A stretch of DNA of 9,072 bases. Source: Rhodobacteraceae bacterium UBA6796 (lineage in GTDB: Bacteria > Pseudomonadota > Alphaproteobacteria > Rhodobacterales > Rhodobacteraceae). The notes beneath the pieces are model-generated. The model worked only from the letters and a program-made list of their open reading frames with translations, did no database searches and was not told where the DNA came from. Positions 1 to 5,938 of the stretch are shown piece after piece. Location of the stretch: NCBI GenBank assembly GCA_002452815.1, contig DKFM01000013.1, forward strand, positions 1 to 9,072. Direction: 5' to 3'. Position 1 is the stretch's first letter. Each line of letters begins with the position of its first letter. The translations under genes were made by a program, and so were the position numbers.

Positions 1-2
1 GC

Positions 3-1580
3 CTGTGCGCCAAGTGCTACGGCCGAGATCTCGGCCGCGGCTCGATGGTCAATGCCGGCGAAGCGGTGGGTGTCATCGCTGCGCAGTCGATCGGCGAACC
101 GGGTACCCAGCTGACCATGCGTACCTTCCACGTCGGTGGTGCGGCCTCCCGGGCGGCGGCGGCCAGCGGCGTCGAAGCCAAGTCCGGCGGCACGATCCGC
201 TTTGCCGGCAACATGCGCTATGTGTCCAACGCGAAGGGCGAGAAGGTCGTCATTGCGCGTTCGGCCGAAGTGGTGGTCGCCGACGACATGGGCCGTGAGC
301 GCGAGCGTCACAAGTTGCCCTATGGCGCGCTGCTGCTCGTCGACGACGGCGCGACCGTCAAGGCCGGTGTCCAACTTGCCACGTGGGATCCGCACACCCG
401 CCCGATCGTGACCGAATACGCCGGGACGGTGAAGTTCGAGAATGTCGAGGAAGGTGCGACCGTCGCCAAGCAGATCGACGAAGTGACCGGTCTGTCGACG
501 CTGGTTGTCATCGACTCCAAGCGCCGCTCGAGTACCGGCAGTACCAAGGGCGTGCGCCCGCAGGTCAAGCTGCTCGACGAGAACGGCGAGGAAGTGAAGA
601 TCGCGGGTACGGATCACGCGGTGGCCATCACCTTCCAGGTCGGCTCGCTGATCACCGTGAAGGATGGCCAGCAGATCGGCGTTGGTGAGATCCTGGCGCG
701 TATCCCGCAGGAGTCGGCGAAGACCCGCGACATTACCGGTGGTCTGCCGCGCGTGGCGGAGCTGTTCGAAGCCCGTGCGCCGAAGGATGCCGGCATGCTG
801 GCGGAGTACACCGGTACGGTGTCGTTCGGCAAGGAAACCAAGGGCAAACAGCGTCTGGTCATCACCGAGCCGGACGGCACCGCGCACGAGTTCCTGATTC
901 CGAAGGACAAGCACCTCATGGTCCATGATGGCCAGGTGGTGAACAAGGGTGAACTCATCGTCGACGGCCCGGCCGATCCGCATGACATCCTGCGCCTGCA
1001 GGGCATCAGCGAACTGGCCCGCTACATCATCGACGAGGTGCAGGACGTGTATCGTCTGCAGGGCGTGAAGATCAACGACAAGCACATCGAGGTGATCGTT
1101 CGCCAGATGCTGCAAAAGATCGAGATCCTGGATTCGGGCGATTCGACGCTGCTGAAAGGCGAAAACGTCGACAAGGCCGAGTTCGAGGAAGAGAACGCCA
1201 AGGTCGAGGCGCGCGGTGGGCGTCCGGCCGTGGGCGAACCGGTTCTGCTGGGCATCACCAAGGCCTCGCTGCAGACCCGCTCGTTCATCTCGGCGGCCTC
1301 GTTCCAGGAAACCACGCGGGTGCTGACCGAAGCTTCGGTTCAGGGCAAGCGCGACAAGCTGGTCGGTCTGAAAGAGAACGTGATCGTCGGTCGTCTGATC
1401 CCGGCGGGCACGGGTGGTGCGACCGCCCGCGTGCGCAAGATCGCAGCCGAACGCGACAACGTGGTCATCGAGGCCCGTCGTGCCGAGGCCGAAGCGGCCG
1501 CGGCCCTGGCTGCGCCGGTTGCTTCGGGCTTCGACGATGCCGATCTCGGCGCGGTCGAAACGCCGGAAAGCCGCGACTGA
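3..1580 (+). CDS. rpoC: DNA-directed RNA polymerase subunit beta' (C-terminal part, 5' end outside window)
   Basis: This is the C-terminal 525 residues of the beta' subunit of RNA polymerase; the frame is open to the window edge, so the gene starts upstream. The fragment begins with the [10 protein letters not shown] element, whose two cysteines (fragment residues 2 and 5) are the last two ligands of the second zinc site (C895 and C898 in E. coli numbering). The trigger loop follows, with [14 protein letters not shown] at 36-49, including the Met (39) and His (43) that contact the incoming NTP. About 190 residues after it match the position of the SI3 insertion in the trigger loop. The conserved [15 protein letters not shown] segment and the [18 protein letters not shown] segment near the C terminus are both present. 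Its length agrees with the E. coli C-terminal part (514 residues from the same point). The gene ends at a TGA followed by tandem hairpins. Identification is very secure. Confidence 0.98.
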   Translation: MCAKCYGRDLGRGSMVNAGEAVGVIAAQSIGEPGTQLTMRTFHVGGAASRAAAASGVEAKSGGTIRFAGNMRYVSNAKGEKVVIARSAEVVVADDMGRERERHKLPYGALLLVDDGATVKAGVQLATWDPHTRPIVTEYAGTVKFENVEEGATVAKQIDEVTGLSTLVVIDSKRRSSTGSTKGVRPQVKLLDENGEEVKIAGTDHAVAITFQVGSLITVKDGQQIGVGEILARIPQESAKTRDITGGLPRVAELFEARAPKDAGMLAEYTGTVSFGKETKGKQRLVITEPDGTAHEFLIPKDKHLMVHDGQVVNKGELIVDGPADPHDILRLQGISELARYIIDEVQDVYRLQGVKINDKHIEVIVRQMLQKIEILDSGDSTLLKGENVDKAEFEEENAKVEARGGRPAVGEPVLLGITKASLQTRSFISAASFQETTRVLTEASVQGKRDKLVGLKENVIVGRLIPAGTGGATARVRKIAAERDNVVIEARRAEAEAAAALAAPVASGFDDADLGAVETPESRD

Positions 1581-1585
1581 TCTTC

Positions 1586-1601
1586 GCCTGACGGTTCAGG
1601 C
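1586..1601 (+). other. Short hairpin immediately after rpoC
   Basis: A perfect 6-bp inverted repeat (GCCTGA / TCAGGC) encloses a 4-nt CGGT loop, starting 5 nt after the rpoC stop. No T tract follows it directly. It sits 5 nt upstream of the larger terminator stem and could act with it, or protect the 3' end of the rpoBC message. This role is inferred. Confidence 0.5.
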
Positions 1602-1606
1602 CATGA

Positions 1607-1640
1607 CCCCGCGCGAGCGATCGCGCGGGGTTTTCATTTT
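1607..1640 (+). terminator. Intrinsic (rho-independent) terminator of rpoC
   Basis: A perfect 10-bp stem (CCCCGCGCGA at 1607-1616 with TCGCGCGGGG at 1621-1630) closes a GCGA tetraloop of the stable GNRA class. It is followed at once by TTTTCATTTT. This is the expected form of a strong intrinsic terminator and marks the end of the rpoBC transcript. On the reverse strand the stem is not followed by a T run, so it looks unidirectional. It separates the RNA polymerase genes from the accessory genes downstream. Confidence 0.92.
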
Positions 1641-1644
1641 GCCG

Positions 1645-1673
1645 TTGCCGGGCCTGTTGCGGCGGAGGATAGT
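1645..1673 (+). promoter_or_regulatory. Weak candidate sigma70 promoter for the exported-protein gene
   Basis: TTGCCG at 1645-1650 and GATAGT at 1668-1673 are separated by exactly 17 nt, and each matches the sigma70 consensus at 4 of 6 positions. The pair lies just after the rpoC terminator and about 55 nt before the start codon of the next gene. That gene needs its own promoter if the terminator is efficient. The match is modest and could be chance in GC-rich DNA. Confidence 0.3.
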
Positions 1674-1728
1674 CGGGGGATGGCGGCCGGTCATCGCGCC
1701 CCTGTCCCGGCACCAGGAGGATTTTACA

Positions 1729-2442
1729 ATGCGCTCTTTTTCCGGCTCTGTTGTCGCGTTTGTGGCGGTGATGCTGGCCCTGCCCGTAGGGGCCAGCCCC
1801 TTCACCGAGGCGGAGGTGCAGCTGCGCGGGGCCTATGGCGCCTATCGCGCGGCCCTGTTTCTGAGCAATCAGGGGAAAGGCCCGGAAACCCTGTCCGCAC
1901 TGGAAAAGTTCAACGCCGCTTGGGACGGGCTGGCTGCGGGCTGGGGCCAGACCCCGCCGCCGCAATATGCCGACGACGCCGGGCTGCCGCTGACGTTTCA
2001 GACCGTGGACGGGTTGATTGAAAGCGCGACGGCGCAGGCCACGGCGGGCGATCTGGCGGCGGCGCATGAAACGCTGGAAGCGGTGCGCGATGAGGTCGCC
2101 GCACTGCATGCCCGCAATGGTCTGATCGGGTTTTCGGACCGGATGAATGACTACCACGCCGCGATGGAGAAGGTGCTGACGACCGAGTACAGCGCGTCCG
2201 GTTCGGGGGCCGCGGCGCAGCTTCTGGCCGATGCGAGGTTGCTTGATTATCTGGCCACGCAGATCCTGACCCATCCGGCGCCCGAGGCGGACGCCGCAGA
2301 ATATGCGCCGCTGTTGGCGGGCTTTGTCGCCTCGGTCGAGGCGTTTCTGGCCGCGGCGGAGGCGGGCGACGTTGCGGCAACGCTGGCCGCGCGCGGCGGG
2401 TTGAAACCGGCCTATTCCAAGCTTTTCGCCAAATTCGGTTGA
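1729..2442 (+). CDS. Exported alpha-helical protein of unknown function with internal repeat
   Basis: The product has 237 residues. The start at 1729 is chosen because AGGAGG lies at 1715-1720, 8 nt upstream, and because this start gives a signal peptide: basic N terminus, hydrophobic VVAFVAVMLALPV, then a GAS-P cleavage-like site near residue 23. The frame is open further upstream, but that extension runs back through the terminator and into rpoC. The mature part is Ala/Leu/Glu-rich, with no membrane segment or cysteine, and looks like a helical bundle in the periplasm. Residues 107-131 and 213-237 align without gaps, both beginning GD(L/V)AA and ending in a basic-X-G, so the protein seems to contain a duplicated helical unit. 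The stretch FSDRMNDYHAAME (135-147) has Met139, His143 and Met146 spaced as on one helix face, which could bind a metal or be coincidental. I do not recognise the family with confidence. It has its own ribosome-binding site and is 110 nt from the next gene, so it may not belong to the glycolipid operon. Confidence 0.85.
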   Translation: MRSFSGSVVAFVAVMLALPVGASPFTEAEVQLRGAYGAYRAALFLSNQGKGPETLSALEKFNAAWDGLAAGWGQTPPPQYADDAGLPLTFQTVDGLIESATAQATAGDLAAAHETLEAVRDEVAALHARNGLIGFSDRMNDYHAAMEKVLTTEYSASGSGAAAQLLADARLLDYLATQILTHPAPEADAAEYAPLLAGFVASVEAFLAAAEAGDVAATLAARGGLKPAYSKLFAKFG

Positions 2443-2451
2443 ATTCTTGCG

Positions 2452-2466
2452 GGCACCGGCGGTGCC
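2452..2466 (+). other. Small GC-rich hairpin after the exported-protein gene
   Basis: GGCACC and GGTGCC form a perfect 6-bp stem with a 3-nt loop, starting 9 nt after the stop codon. No T tract follows within the next few bases, so a rho-independent terminator is not supported. It could be an RNA 3'-end stabiliser or a partial terminator. Confidence 0.3.
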
Positions 2467-2487
2467 GCCATCGTGCGGCCCTGCGAG

Positions 2488-2516
2488 TTTACATCAACTG
2501 GACCTGCGGGTAAGAG
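2488..2516 (+). promoter_or_regulatory. Candidate promoter of the glycolipid-modification operon
   Basis: TTTACA at 2488-2493 (5 of 6 matches to the -35 consensus) and TAAGAG at 2511-2516 (3 of 6 matches to the -10) are spaced by exactly 17 nt. The predicted start would lie around 2523, giving a leader of about 30 nt before the GT2 gene. The -10 box is poor, so the call is tentative. It is the only spaced pair I saw in the 110-nt gap. Confidence 0.35.
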
Positions 2517-2552
2517 AAGGGGCCCGGTCCGGGCGGCTGCGGTGAAGGTGCT

Positions 2553-3293
2553 ATGACGGAAGTTTCCATTGTGATCCCGGCGCGCAACGAGGCGTCGAAC
2601 ATCGAGGCGCTGCTGGATGGTATTGATGCCGCCTGCGCGCCGGTCTGCGATTACGAGGTGATCGTGGTCGATGACGCCTCGGACGACGGGATGGAGGCGA
2701 TCTTGCGCGCCCGTATGGCGCAGGCGCCGCGGTTGCGCGTGCTGCGCCACGACCGTTCGGGCGGTCAGTCGGCGGCGGTGCATTCGGGCGTGCGCGTGGC
2801 GCGCGGGGGGATCATCTGCACGCTGGATGGCGATGGTCAGAACCCGCCCGAAGAACTGCCCAGGCTGATGGCGCCGCTTCGGGTCGCAGGGTCTGGTGAC
2901 GTGGGGCTGGTGGCCGGGCAACGTGTCGGCCGGCAGGATACGCTGTCAAAGAAACTCGCCTCGAAATTCGCCAACGGGCTGCGTGCGCGGATCCTGAAGG
3001 ATGGCACGCGCGACACAGGCTGCGGGCTCAAGGCATTCCGGCGCGAGGCCTTTCTGGCGCTGCCGTATTTCGACCATATGCACCGCTATCTGCCCGCGCT
3101 GTTTGCGCGCGATGGCTGGCAGGTCGCGCATGTCGATGTCAGCCACCGCGCGCGCGGCGGCGGGCGCTCGCACTATTCCAATCTGCAGCGCGGGCTGGTC
3201 GGCATTGTCGATCTGGCCGGGGTCGCATGGCTGTTGAAGCGGCGCAAGAAATCGCGTCCGACCGAAGTTTTCGCCTCTGAAAAAGCGGAGTAA
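2553..3293 (+). CDS. GT2 family glycosyltransferase, polyprenyl-phosphate-sugar synthase type
   Basis: This 246-residue protein has the GT-A fold signatures of the dolichyl-phosphate mannose synthase / ArnC / GtrB group. They are the N-terminal strand VSIVIPARNEASNIE (4-18), the nucleotide-binding VVDDASDD (38-45), the DXD-like metal site in LDGDGQNPPEELP (91-103), and DTGCGLKAFRR (154-164), a hallmark of the subfamily. A basic RARGGGRSHYSNLQR segment (199-213) precedes a short hydrophobic patch (215-228). Such enzymes transfer a sugar from a nucleotide donor to a polyprenyl phosphate on the cytoplasmic face of the inner membrane. The C-terminal two-helix membrane anchor of GtrB/ArnC proteins is missing, so it probably associates peripherally. 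The next gene starts 3 nt after its stop. The position before a Lab_N protein and a GT39 enzyme supports a role in making a lipid-linked sugar donor. The sugar cannot be read from the sequence; galacturonic acid, as made by rhizobial RgtE, is one possibility among several. Confidence 0.9.
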   Translation: MTEVSIVIPARNEASNIEALLDGIDAACAPVCDYEVIVVDDASDDGMEAILRARMAQAPRLRVLRHDRSGGQSAAVHSGVRVARGGIICTLDGDGQNPPEELPRLMAPLRVAGSGDVGLVAGQRVGRQDTLSKKLASKFANGLRARILKDGTRDTGCGLKAFRREAFLALPYFDHMHRYLPALFARDGWQVAHVDVSHRARGGGRSHYSNLQRGLVGIVDLAGVAWLLKRRKKSRPTEVFASEKAE

Positions 3294-3296
3294 GTC

Positions 3297-3602
3297 ATGC
3301 ATTGGCTGATGACGGTTCTGAAGGTCGACAGCACGACCGAACTGTGGTGGGTGATTTTCGGCTTTGCCGCGCAGGGCATGTTCACCGGGCGCTTCCTGGT
3401 GCAATGGATCGCATCCGAGCGCGCCCGGGATTCCGTGGTGCCGGTGGTGTTCTGGTATTTCTCGCTGGCGGGCGGGGTGATGCTGCTCAGCTATGCGATC
3501 TATCGTCAGGACCCGGTTTTCATTCTGGGGCAGGGGCTGGGCGTGTTCATCTACGTCCGCAACCTGTGGCTGATCTATGCCAAGCGCCGCCGCGAGTTCT
3601 GA
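3297..3602 (+). CDS. Lab_N (lipid-A-disaccharide synthase N-terminal domain) small membrane protein
   Basis: This 101-residue protein consists almost entirely of the Lab_N domain, which was named for its fusion to the N terminus of some LpxB proteins and also occurs alone beside GT2 and GT39 genes. Recognisable blocks are the FGFAAQGMFTGRFLVQWIASER stretch, the SVVPVVFWYFSLAGG stretch, and DPVFILGQGLGVFIYVRNL. Three membrane helices are visible at about residues 16-38, 46-69 and 73-94, with a strongly basic tail (KRRREF). It contains no LpxB catalytic domain. From memory, Lab_N is grouped with the PQ-loop/MtN3 fold, whose three-helix members include SemiSWEET sugar transporters. That makes a role in moving a lipid-linked sugar across the membrane attractive but unproven. 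GCGGAG at 3285-3290 is its ribosome-binding site, inside the end of the GT2 gene. Its 3' end overlaps the start of the GT39 gene. Confidence 0.9.
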   Translation: MHWLMTVLKVDSTTELWWVIFGFAAQGMFTGRFLVQWIASERARDSVVPVVFWYFSLAGGVMLLSYAIYRQDPVFILGQGLGVFIYVRNLWLIYAKRRREF

Positions 3603-5010
3603 GCGCGGCTGGCTCGCGCCTGCGATTGCCGTCGTTGCGGCGGTGACCGGGCTGCGGCTGGTGGCGCTGGCGTTCAACCGCACCGATCTGTTCGTAGACG
3701 AGGCGCAATACTGGTTCTGGGGCCAGAATTTCGACTTCGGCTATTATTCGAAGCCGCCGTTGATCGGCTGGCTGCTGCGGGCGGTCACCGATCTGGCCGG
3801 GTCGGATGCGCCGTTCTGGGTGCGCATGCCGGGCGCGGTGCTGCACGGGGTTACGGCGCTGATTCTGGCGGCACTGGCGGCACGGCTGGCGGATGCCCGG
3901 GTGGCGCTCTGGACGGCGGCGATCTATGTCACGCTGCCCTTCGTGGCACTGGGGTCATTGCTGATCTCGACCGACACGGTGATGGCGCCGTTCTATGCGG
4001 GGGCGTTGCTGTTCTTTGTGCGCGCGGGGCAGGGCGGGCGCGCAGGCGACGCCTTTGCCGCGGGGATTTGTGCGGGGGCGGCGTTCATGGCGAAATATGC
4101 CGCCGTCTATCTGATTCCCGGCGCGGTTCTGGCGGTGCTGGTGGCGCCCGCTCTGCGGCCCGGCTGGCGCAATGCGCTGCTGATGGCCTTGGGGTTCGGT
4201 CTGGTGATCGCACCCAATGTGGCCTGGAACCTGACGCATGATCTGACCACGGTCGAGCATACGATGGACAATGTCGGCTGGGTGCGCACCGGTGCCAATG
4301 TCCGCCCCGGTGCGATGGCCGAGTTCCTGGCCAGTCAGTTCATCGTTTTCGGTCCGCTGACCATGGCTGCCTTCCTGTGGGGGCTGGTGCGGGCGCGCAC
4401 TGCGGCCTTGCGGGCGCTGGCGGTGTTTGCGGTGCCGCCCCTGGCGGTGGTTCTGGTGCAATCGTTGCTGGGCAAGGCCTATGCCAACTGGGCGGTGGCG
4501 ACCTATTTTGCGGGCACGGTTCTGGCGGTCTGGGTGATGGGCGCGCGCTGGCGCTGGATGGCGCTGGCGGTCAACCTGCTGGTCGCGGTGGCGCTGCCGG
4601 TGCTGACGGTTCTGGCGCCCTGGCCCGAGGTGAAGGGGCAGACCCTGCTGCACCGTTATCTGGGACGCACGGCGATGAGCGAACAGATCCTGGCACTGGC
4701 CCGGGCCGAAGGCCTGCCGGTGCTGAGCGACAACCGGGATGTGCTGGCCGATCTGTTTTATACAGGGCGCGACAGCGGCGTGCCGATCTATGCGGCGCGC
4801 CCCGACGGGCGGCCCGAGCATTACTATGCGCAGAATTTCGCGCTGCCTGCGGGGTTTAGCGGCAAGCTTCTGCTGATCGCGACGGCGCCGGTCGATTGCG
4901 GGACCGGGCCGGTGCCGCCCGCGGGGGTGTTGAACGGCACGGGAACCTGGGCGGGCAAGGGGCTGACCCCCTATGTGATTGAGGCGGAGTGTCTGGATGC
5001 CGCAGATTGA
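3577..5010 (+). CDS. GT39 / ArnT-like integral membrane glycosyltransferase
   Basis: The 477-residue polytopic protein belongs to the protein-mannosyltransferase/ArnT superfamily (GT-C fold, PMT_2 type). The first periplasmic loop carries the acidic pair in LFVDEAQYWFWGQ (Asp41, Glu42), the expected catalytic and metal-binding site, followed by GYYSKPPLIGWLL (55-67). A second conserved acidic element, STDTVMAPF, lies at 131-139 and MAKYAAVYL at 171-179. About ten or more hydrophobic helices follow, and the last 120 residues form a probably periplasmic soluble tail. Enzymes of this kind use a polyprenyl-phosphate sugar in the periplasm and transfer the sugar to lipid A, LPS core or protein. 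The upstream GT2 gene is the natural donor synthase. ATG 3577 overlaps the Lab_N gene by 26 nt and has no clear Shine-Dalgarno, suggesting translational coupling; the exact start is uncertain. The gene overlaps the PAP2 gene by 14 nt at its end. The acceptor cannot be told from sequence. Confidence 0.9.
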   Translation: MPSAAASSERGWLAPAIAVVAAVTGLRLVALAFNRTDLFVDEAQYWFWGQNFDFGYYSKPPLIGWLLRAVTDLAGSDAPFWVRMPGAVLHGVTALILAALAARLADARVALWTAAIYVTLPFVALGSLLISTDTVMAPFYAGALLFFVRAGQGGRAGDAFAAGICAGAAFMAKYAAVYLIPGAVLAVLVAPALRPGWRNALLMALGFGLVIAPNVAWNLTHDLTTVEHTMDNVGWVRTGANVRPGAMAEFLASQFIVFGPLTMAAFLWGLVRARTAALRALAVFAVPPLAVVLVQSLLGKAYANWAVATYFAGTVLAVWVMGARWRWMALAVNLLVAVALPVLTVLAPWPEVKGQTLLHRYLGRTAMSEQILALARAEGLPVLSDNRDVLADLFYTGRDSGVPIYAARPDGRPEHYYAQNFALPAGFSGKLLLIATAPVDCGTGPVPPAGVLNGTGTWAGKGLTPYVIEAECLDAAD

Positions 5011-5743
5011 CTATCAGATGACCGGACGCTGGCTGATCGCCGGATGGCTGGTGGCGCTGGCGCTGTTTCGTGGTGCGCCGGGGGTTGATCTGGCGATCAC
5101 CGGGCTGTTCTGGCATGGGCCCGAAGCGGGGTTTTCGCCGCTGGCAGACCGCTGGATGTGGGAATTCCTGCGTCAGCGGCTTTGGGATGTGTCGATCCTT
5201 GTCTTCCTGGCCACACCTTTCGCGCTGTGGCGCGCGCTTGCCCGCAATCGCCCGGTGCTGGATCTGCCTGCGCGGGTCTGGGGGTTTGTCTTCACGTTGT
5301 ATCTGCTGGGGCCGCTTTTGCTGGTGAACGGCTTTCTCAAGGCGCAGTCGGGCCGGGCGCGGCCTGCCAATGTGACCGAATTCGGCGGCGACCGGCTGTT
5401 TACCCCCGCCGGGCAATTCGCCGATCAGTGCAGCGCGAACTGTTCCTTCGTCTCGGGCGAGGTGGCGGCGGCGGTGGTTCTGGGCATCTGCTTGTGGCTG
5501 GCGCTGAGCTTCTGGCGCGCCCGGCTGGCCCGGTGGTTGGTAATCTACGGGCGGGTCGTGGCCGTGTTCATCCCGATCTTTGTCATCGTGCAGCGGGTCG
5601 GCACCGGGCGCCATTTCGCCTCGGATGCGGTCTTTGCGGCGCTGTTCATGCTGACCCTGGCCTGGGCGCTGCATGCGATCTTCGCGGGTCAGCTGGCACC
5701 GTGGCTTGCGCGGGGGCGGGGGCTGACGGGGCGGCGCAGTTGA
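4997..5743 (+). CDS. PAP2-family (type 2 phosphatidic acid phosphatase-like) membrane phosphatase with variant active site
   Basis: The 248-residue product has about six membrane helices and the three-part PAP2 active site. Motif 1 is KAQSGRARP (Lys115, Arg122, Pro123), a perfect K-X6-RP. Motif 3 is RVGTGRHFASD (Arg200, His206, Asp210), a perfect R-X5-H-X3-D holding the nucleophilic His. Motif 2, usually PSGH, reads VSGE (152-155), so the general-acid His is a Glu; the residue before Arg200 is Gln instead of Ser. Cys145 and Cys149 flank motif 2 in a CSANCSFVSGE context. Family members remove phosphate from lipids such as undecaprenyl pyrophosphate, phosphatidylglycerol phosphate or lipid A (LpxE, LpxF). 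In this operon a lipid A phosphatase, or recycling of the polyprenyl carrier, is most plausible. ATG 4997 is chosen over the in-frame TTG at 4979 because GGCGGAG at 4983-4989 precedes it at good spacing. It overlaps the GT39 stop by 14 nt. Confidence 0.88.
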   Translation: MPQIDYQMTGRWLIAGWLVALALFRGAPGVDLAITGLFWHGPEAGFSPLADRWMWEFLRQRLWDVSILVFLATPFALWRALARNRPVLDLPARVWGFVFTLYLLGPLLLVNGFLKAQSGRARPANVTEFGGDRLFTPAGQFADQCSANCSFVSGEVAAAVVLGICLWLALSFWRARLARWLVIYGRVVAVFIPIFVIVQRVGTGRHFASDAVFAALFMLTLAWALHAIFAGQLAPWLARGRGLTGRRS

Positions 5744-5768
5744 CAAGCCCCGCGACTCCCCCTATAGC
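5740..5768 (+). promoter_or_regulatory. Strong sigma70-type promoter of the str operon (rpsL-rpsG-fusA-tuf)
   Basis: TTGACA (5740-5745) matches the -35 consensus fully. It is separated by exactly 17 nt from TATAGC (5763-5768), giving a predicted start near 5775. The -35 box contains the TGA stop codon of the PAP2 gene (5741-5743), so the promoter begins inside the preceding gene. Its strength fits the very high expression expected of S12, S7 and EF-G. The untranslated leader would be about 215 nt. Confidence 0.85.
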
Positions 5769-5771
5769 GCC

Positions 5772-5806
5772 GCTACCCGACGGGCGCAGTGTGTCCGCAG
5801 GGTAGC
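5772..5806 (+). promoter_or_regulatory. Inverted repeat at the predicted transcription start of the str operon
   Basis: GCTACCC (5772-5778) and GGGTAGC (5800-5806) are perfect 7-nt inverted arms, with further inner pairing of CGGGC-type bases to GTCCG-type bases. If the transcript starts at or before 5772 this forms a 5'-terminal hairpin; with a start near 5775 the outer arm loses a few pairs. As DNA it could also be an operator. The pairing is seen directly; the role is inferred. Confidence 0.45.
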
Positions 5807-5890
5807 CGAACTTCAGTGGTCACGATCCGGGCCCTATAGCCTCGATCCTCTGGATTTCAACGCATTCGCCGCCTTTTCGGAGGGGGTGCA

Positions 5891-5914
5891 ATGCGGTTTG
5901 GCGTTTTGCGATAG
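5891..5914 (+). CDS. Candidate seven-codon leader peptide (MRFGVLR)
   Basis: ATG CGG TTT GGC GTT TTG CGA TAG is preceded by GGAGG at 5879-5883 with a 7-nt spacer, a better ribosome-binding site than that of rpsL itself. Its stop codon (5912-5914) falls inside the 5-nt loop (5911-5915) of the hairpin at 5900-5926, so a terminating ribosome would disrupt the 5' arm of that hairpin. No codon is obviously repeated in the way of amino-acid biosynthetic leaders. So short a frame can arise by chance; the Shine-Dalgarno quality and the stop position are what raise it above noise. Confidence 0.35.
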   Translation: MRFGVLR

Positions 5915-5926
5915 GCGCAAGGCGCC
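5900..5926 (+). other. Hairpin 1 in the rpsL leader
   Basis: GCGTTTTGCG (5901-5910) pairs fully with CGCAAGGCGC (5916-5925), using eight Watson-Crick pairs and two G-T (G-U in RNA) wobbles, and G5900 with C5926 extends it to 11 pairs. The loop is ATAGG. No T tract follows. It is the most stable-looking element of the leader. Confidence 0.6.
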
Positions 5927-5938
5927 GTCGAGAAGTGG

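Noticed and set aside
1414..1728. Upstream extension of the exported-protein gene to an ATG at 1414
   Set aside because: The extension lies in another frame of rpoC and crosses the terminator. The start at 1729 has AGGAGG and gives a proper signal peptide.
1465..2274. 269-residue reverse-strand frame across the rpoC end and the exported-protein gene
   Set aside because: It runs through the rpoC terminator and has the same low-complexity antisense character. The forward frame has a good Shine-Dalgarno and a signal peptide.
2443..2552. Intrinsic terminator between the exported-protein gene and the GT2 gene
   Set aside because: The hairpins at 2452-2466 and 2522-2534 are short and neither is followed by a T tract.
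3955..5746. Long reverse-strand open frames opposite the GT39 and PAP2 genes (3955-4821 and 4856-5746)
   Set aside because: The translations are low-complexity His/Gln/Arg/Pro mixtures typical of antisense frames in GC-rich genes, while the forward frames carry clear family motifs.
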